From assembly GCF_030272615.1 (NCBI RefSeq), contig NC_081414.1, positions 52,262,636-52,322,635 of the forward strand: a stretch of 60,000 nucleotides of DNA, read 5' to 3'. The notes under the pieces were generated by a model. It was not told where the DNA came from. It saw only the letters and a list, made by a program, of their open reading frames with translations, and did no database searches. This stretch comes from Cryptomeria japonica (lineage: Eukaryota; Streptophyta; Pinopsida; Cupressales; Cupressaceae). Below are positions 55,651 to 60,000 of this stretch, piece after piece; position 1 is the stretch's first letter, and each line of letters begins with the position of its first letter. Both the position numbers and the translations under genes were made by a program.

Positions 55651-57116
55651 TTACTGATCACTATTTTGGGAAGGCGAGAAACATGCCAAAGGAGCGACAT
55701 CAAGCACAATAGATTGAGCTATCACAAGATCCAAACAAAGACTATGCTCATGTTGTAAGTCACTTTGTTGGATTCTAGGAGCGAGGATTAGGGTTTGTGA
55801 AAACTCATCTGATAAATGCTTGTCCATATCAACACACTCATACTCACTATCAGAAGCATTAGGAGTTGTATTACCATTATGAATAACACTTTCACCCATT
55901 TCTTCATCAAATTTTAGAGAAAGCGGATCAAGAACACGAATAGGAGTAAAACCATCACATGTTTTATGCACCTTATGATTTGGAGATGTAGGTTGAACAT
56001 ATTGCTAAGGAGAAAAGGGAATCATGTCAACTGTTGGAGTCTGAGGAGATCAATTTTTTTGAGCGATAGCTTTGCAAGCTCGAGAATGGTATCTTTGTCG
56101 GTATTCTCTCACACAATGATTCTATCAAGTCTTAGTGGAAGGCTGAGAAGGAGGAGGAACACTTGAAAAAGTAGGAATATTTCTTTCCTTGATAGTTGAA
56201 GGTTTAGGTTGAGGTCTTTTTGGTTGAACAAGAAGAGAAGCAAGCCTCTTCTCTCAATAATAGGAAGGAGGTGAAACTACATCATAGAAAGGAGGAATAT
56301 CCGGTGTAGGAAGGAGACCAGGTCCATCATGAGGAGGAGGTATAGTTCTAACCTTAGGAGGAATATTGTTGTTATCCTTAAGAGAAGGTAAAGTCACATC
56401 CATAGGTATAACTTGACGATCTTCCTTAGGAGGGAGATTAGTTCTATCCGTGAGGGGAAGAACCTCATCTTAAAGAATAATAGTGATTTCAAGTGTTGGG
56501 GATCTAGGTTGACTTAAGGATAATATCATATCGCTCTTCCTTTTTTGATAAGATTGAAAAAGAGCATCGCGTCGTGATGGTAGAGATTGAAATTGTTTAG
56601 GCCAAAAGAGATCAATAGGAACACCAGGGCCTCTTTTGGATGGATGAAATAAGATATGGTTCATGGTTATAATTTCTCCATTATGAGGAAATATAAGACA
56701 CTTGTGGATGGGAGAAGCAATAGCCTTCATGGAAGATAGCCAAGGATAGCCCAACTTCACACGAAATTTCTCAGAAGAAGGTATGATAACAAAGTCAACA
56801 TCTATGGATTTAGCATGAACCTCAATAGGAAGGGTGATAGAACTAATGGTAGGACAAAAGAATCCATCAAATAACTTCACAACCACATTAGAAGAATCAT
56901 ATATTGGCTTATGCAATCGTAAAGTGAAAAGATACTCTTCAGTTATGACACTAACCATGTAAAAGGGATCAATCAGGGCACCAGGGCAAGGGATATCCTT
57001 AACCTTCACCACTATGTATATAGGGCCATCGGGTGCTCTAATGGTCTTGCTAGGATCAAATGTAATACAAGGATCTTTAGGTGTATCCTGTGTTTCTACC
57101 ATGTTAACCAAGTTTG
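55651..57116 (-). pseudogene. X2 protease, proline-rich segment and novel acidic tail
   Basis: One frame on minus runs from the protease to 55651. It opens with PNLVNMVETQDTPKDPC, KVKDIPCPGALIDPF and VSVITEEYLFTL (D-P-F at the protease site). KLGYPWLSSMKAIASPIHK and FPHNGEIITMNH follow. From about 56490 it becomes Pro/Lys-rich (NLPPKEDRQVIP, VRTIPPPHDGPGLLPTPDIP, QPKRPQPKPST). It ends in an acidic tail (FTPIRVLDPLSLKFDEEMGE, NASDSEYECVDMDKHLSDEF, DVAPLACFSPSQNSDQ). Six stops interrupt it at 56470 (TAA), 56254 (TGA), 56125 (TGA), 56122 (TAG), 56050 (TGA) and 56005 (TAG), yet the frame never shifts. The tail resembles no RT, RH or INT part known to me. Some stops could be CGA or CAG decay. Confidence 0.72.
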
Positions 57117-57121
57117 GAGCC
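57117..57121. repeat. Target site duplication of solo LTR S, left
   Basis: GAGCC is repeated at 58789-58793. Removing S and one copy restores the uninterrupted X1 context (TTTGGATCCATAGAGG). Confidence 0.93.
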
Positions 57122-57556
57122 TGTGTGGGGGAAAAAGTGACACTAAGCAAACATGCCCTAATCTCACCTTCAATCACACATTTGTGGAATACGAAAGAGC
57201 CTAGAGGTATCACACAATTGGCTACTTCTTTTTGTAGAAGAGAGAGCCACGGGCTACATATTAGGATTTCTATTCCTTTGTTGTAATTGAAAGATAAAAT
57301 GATGCAAGTTCAATTCCTAACCCCAAAATGCAAGTATGAACTAATGACAAGATTGTAGAATTGAACTTAAACAATGGAAAGCTGTAAATACAAGGATAAG
57401 ACAAGAATGCAAATGCGTACCCGGAGTTAAAATATGACTGAAAATGTTCGGGACGGGGGCGCAGGCACCACTGTCCTGATTCTGCCCCTGAAACTGCTCC
57501 GAAAACTGCTATTTTTGCACTTTGGAAAAGCTGTCAAAAATGCTCTCTGTCAGGAG

Positions 57557-57650
57557 GACTAGGGCGCCCAGCGCCCCTGTCCCAGGGACCAGGGCGCCCA
57601 GCGCCCCTGTCCTAGCAGGACCAGGGCGCCCCACGCCCCTGTCCTGGTCT
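57557..57650. repeat. GC-rich palindromic minisatellite in S
   Basis: There are three units of CAGGGCGCCCAGCGCCCCTG type, each about 33 bp, with an internal GGGCGCC-type palindrome. Related GGCGCCACGCC/ATGCCCCTGTCC motifs occur in the X LTRs (39790-39900 and 54670-54745). Confidence 0.85.
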
Positions 57651-58257
57651 TTTGCTTTGAGATTTGGTGTGTTGTTTGGTCTCCGTCTGCTTCTTTCGGA
57701 TCTGTAACTTGCGGCGTCGTCCGAGTCCTGAAACCTGCACTTATATCTGAAAAGGTGTGTATGGGCGGCTATATAGGGTTTTGCCTTAGTCAAACCCCCG
57801 CTTCGGTGATTTCCACCTCCACGAATAGCCAAGTTGTATTGTAAAATGTATTGTGTGTGCAGACCTAGTGTGTGTGCAAGGTCCTTAAATGCAAGAAAGC
57901 AAACTAGAGCAACCTAGAAAGTAAACCCTAATTGCTTGTAAATGATAATGTAAATGCTCTAAATCAAGATGCAAAGTAATCTAAAGCATGAATAAAGGAT
58001 ATATTGAAGCTTATGCAAAAACATGAAAACAACATGAAATCATACCCAACCCTCAAGGGAGGAGTACAAGCCAATCTTCAGTCGGTAATCTCCTATTGTT
58101 CTTCAATGTCTTCCAAGCCCTAAATGGATGAATGAAATTGATAAATGCTTGATAGAAGGATGTTGAATGTTGTTGAAGTCTTCAAAGATCTGCTCTTTCG
58201 CTGCATAGAAGGTCCCTCAAAGCCAAAAATCCCATCCCTTCAAATGAAGAAAGAGAG

Positions 58258-58268
58258 CTCTTATATAT
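58258..58268 (-). promoter_or_regulatory. LTR TATA box, S
   Basis: The minus strand reads TATATAAGAGC, a canonical plant TATA context. It is used to infer the orientation of S. Confidence 0.45.
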
Positions 58269-58793
58269 GAAACCCTAGGTCTTAATTCCAACTTTTGGCC
58301 GACCTAGAGATTGAATATCCCGCCAATTTCTTGGGGTTAAGCTTTATTTTATGATTGGATCGCGCTCCTAAAATTTCGGGAAAAATGTCCGGGACCATGT
58401 TGCACTCCGGGCGCCACGGTCCCGACAACTTTTCACCAAATTTTCAGGGCCGTCGGATATGATGATTTTAGAGAGAATCCCGAAGTTACAGGTGATTTCG
58501 AGATGTTTTGACCCCCGAAACCAAGCCCCCAAGTTCAAAATAGGACCTAATTAGGGTTTTTGATTAAATGATGTATTGGAGGAATAAAATGGAAAGGGCA
58601 CACTTTAATGAAAGGGCCCAACTTTATGATGTGGGAGATGATAAAATAGAACCTTAGACCTAATTAATTTGATTAATTAAGTGATAAAGGGGAAATGCAA
58701 TGCAAAATGCAAAATGCGCCAAGGCGGGTGCTAAACTAGGTGTGAAATTGTACCACCCTAGCAAGTGCGTACAATTTACGATGGTACAGAGCC

Positions 58794-60000
58794 ATAGAGG
58801 TGAATTCTTCATAAGAGAGAAAATTAGGCACAATCTCAATAACGTTAGAGGTGTGAGATGGCAAGGGATTAGTGAAAATATTAAGATTTTGATTAGGAGG
58901 AGCTATATATTTATTCCCTTTATCATTCACACATGCCCCAGATATAGTATTATTATCAATCAAGTCTTGAACCTTATTTTTCAATGAAAAACATTTCTCA
59001 GTATCATGACTAGGTTGACGATGAAATTGACAAAAGGAATTGTTATCAAAATAAGGAGATGCAAGTTTGGAAGGATCAATTTTTTTTATAGGAGGAAGTT
59101 TGATAACATTTATGTGCACTAATTGAGACATAATACTATGTAAACATTTATTCAAAGGAGTAAATTGTCTTTCTCTTTGGAAGAATTTTGAAATAGAAGG
59201 CACACCTGTTGTAGCATTCACATGGTTGTTGTTGATTGGATCATTGAACTTGCTAAAGCTTTTTGTTGGTTTGAACTTCACAAACGGTTGTTGAACACTC
59301 TCCCCCTTATCACTTAGAGCAATAGGAGTGGATTGCTCCAATTGACTCACAACCAGTTGATAATTTTGGAGTGTTACGCACAACTACGGAAAGGTAGTAA
59401 AATCAAACAAAAGAAGCTTTTCCCTGATATCTTTTTGCAAATTAAAAATGAAAATTCTTTGAATATCATTATCAGGTACATGAAAAGAAATTTGAGAACA
59501 CAAATGCTTATATCTACCAGTGAAACCAGTCACTTTTTTTTAACACCTTGTTTACAATGCATTAAATCAATCAAATTGATTTTAGGACCAATAATGTTTT
59601 GAAATTGTTGGATGAAATCATTTGCCAATTGTTGAAAGGAAGTGATATAATAAGAAGGCAAAGAGCAATACCATTGTAAAGCCTTATCTCTGAGTGTTAT
59701 TGTAAATTTTTTTGCAAGTAATCATTGATCATAAGCAAAATCAGTACACAAGGTTTGAAAAGTTTTGACATGCGTAAGAGGATCACCTTTTCCATTATAG
59801 AGTTTCAATTGAGGGATCTGAAAATGTTTAGGTGACACAACTTTAAAAATATCAAGAGAAAGTGGGCTCGCAACATTAAAGGTGGGCACACTAAACTTGG
59901 ATTGACTCATGGAAGCAATTTGTTGTTGTAAGGAAGACACGGTTTGAGCAAGATTGTTAATTGTCATCTTGGTAGAAGAATTGATGTTATACTTAGGTGA
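58794..60000 (-). pseudogene. gag: gag of X2, cut by the window edge
   Basis: Minus reading: NNLAQTVSSLQQQIASMSQ, QLKLYNGKGDPLTHVKTFQ, a TGA at 59722, then frameshifted capsid sequence. From about 59383 it reads LQNYQLVVSQLEQSTPIALS, the knuckle CQFHRQPSHDTEKC (Gly to Ser compared with X1) and EIVPNFLSYEEFTSM, where S is inserted. It matches X1 gag throughout. The N-terminus lies beyond 60000. Confidence 0.8.

Larger units (their letters stand above)
57122..58788 (-). repeat. Solo LTR S
   Basis: 1667 bp with TG...CA ends (plus strand TGTGTGGGGG to GATGGTACA), perfect 5-bp duplication and no internal element sequence. It probably arose by LTR-LTR recombination. A minus-strand TATATAAGAGC (58258-58268) suggests minus orientation, which would start TGTACCATCGTAAATTG. 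It contains three GC-rich tandem units at 57557-57650. Confidence 0.85.
54907..60000 (-). mobile_element. Element X2: gag-protease element without RT or integrase
   Basis: From right to left the minus-strand element has gag (continuing past the window edge), CCHC knuckle, protease-like region, post-protease segment, proline-rich segment, acidic tail, a 0.7-kb 3' non-coding region, PPT and 3' LTR. No RT, RNase H or integrase lies between protease and PPT, and the frame is continuous across the place where they would be. It is interrupted by solo LTR S. Non-autonomous. Confidence 0.82.

Noticed and set aside
57509-57832. Frames rich in Arg/Pro/Ala on both strands in S
   Set aside because: They arise from the GC-rich tandem units in a solo LTR.

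Overview
The window looks like heterochromatic plant DNA made almost entirely of nested LTR retrotransposons; I see no intact host gene. It is AT-rich. It carries Copia- and Gypsy-type pol proteins, plant-style primer-binding sites (initiator-Met TGGTATCAGAGC, and TGGCACC/TGGCGAC types used by Tat/Ogre-like elements), plant mobile domain (PMD) genes and very long LTRs. Together these suggest a large repeat-rich plant genome, most likely a gymnosperm. The gymnosperm part is inference from repeat style, not a proven assignment.

Layout. 1-1072: 3' end and 3' LTR of a Copia element (Z). 1604-4457: minus-strand Tat-like fragment (D) with its 3' LTR and, antisense to the element, an almost complete PMD gene copy with TATA box, short first exon, intron and long second exon, broken by five in-frame TAGs. 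4584-7381 plus 22316-23964: a plus-strand relative (A), with integrase C-terminus, 3' non-coding region, the same antisense PMD gene, PPT and 3' LTR. A is split inside the PMD intron by element B (7382-22310, 5-bp target duplication GGACC). B has 3.1-kb LTRs, no recognisable pol, and a roughly 500-aa acidic ORF of unknown function. B's 3' LTR is itself split by a chromovirus-like Gypsy element C (15879-20798, duplication AAAAG), which has lost its integrase and most of its 3' LTR.

23965-31185 is AT-rich, mostly unrecognised DNA with a tRNA-derived SINE, a possible LINE-like fragment and a 0.7-kb sequence present three times. 31186-about 35095 is a Copia element (W) with an intact 5' LTR, PBS and decayed gag-PR-INT, ending abruptly. 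From there to 40066 lies a minus-strand Gypsy-like element (X1: gag, protease, leader, 5' LTR). 40264-60000 holds a second copy (X2), whose 3' LTR is split by a long Tat/Ogre-like element Y (41016-54410, both LTRs, PBS, PPT, full but dead gag-PR-[G-patch]-RT-RH-aRNH-INT), and whose gag-PR gene is split by a 1667-bp solo LTR (S, duplication GAGCC).

The most unusual items are the antisense PMD gene with its own promoter and repeat-filled intron; the X family, whose reading frame runs gag-PR-proline-rich-acidic tail straight to the 3' end with no RT or integrase; the unknown acidic ORF of B; and a G-patch-like segment after the protease of Y. Most inactivating stops are TAG where the related copy or family has CAG, the pattern expected of methylated CHG decay.
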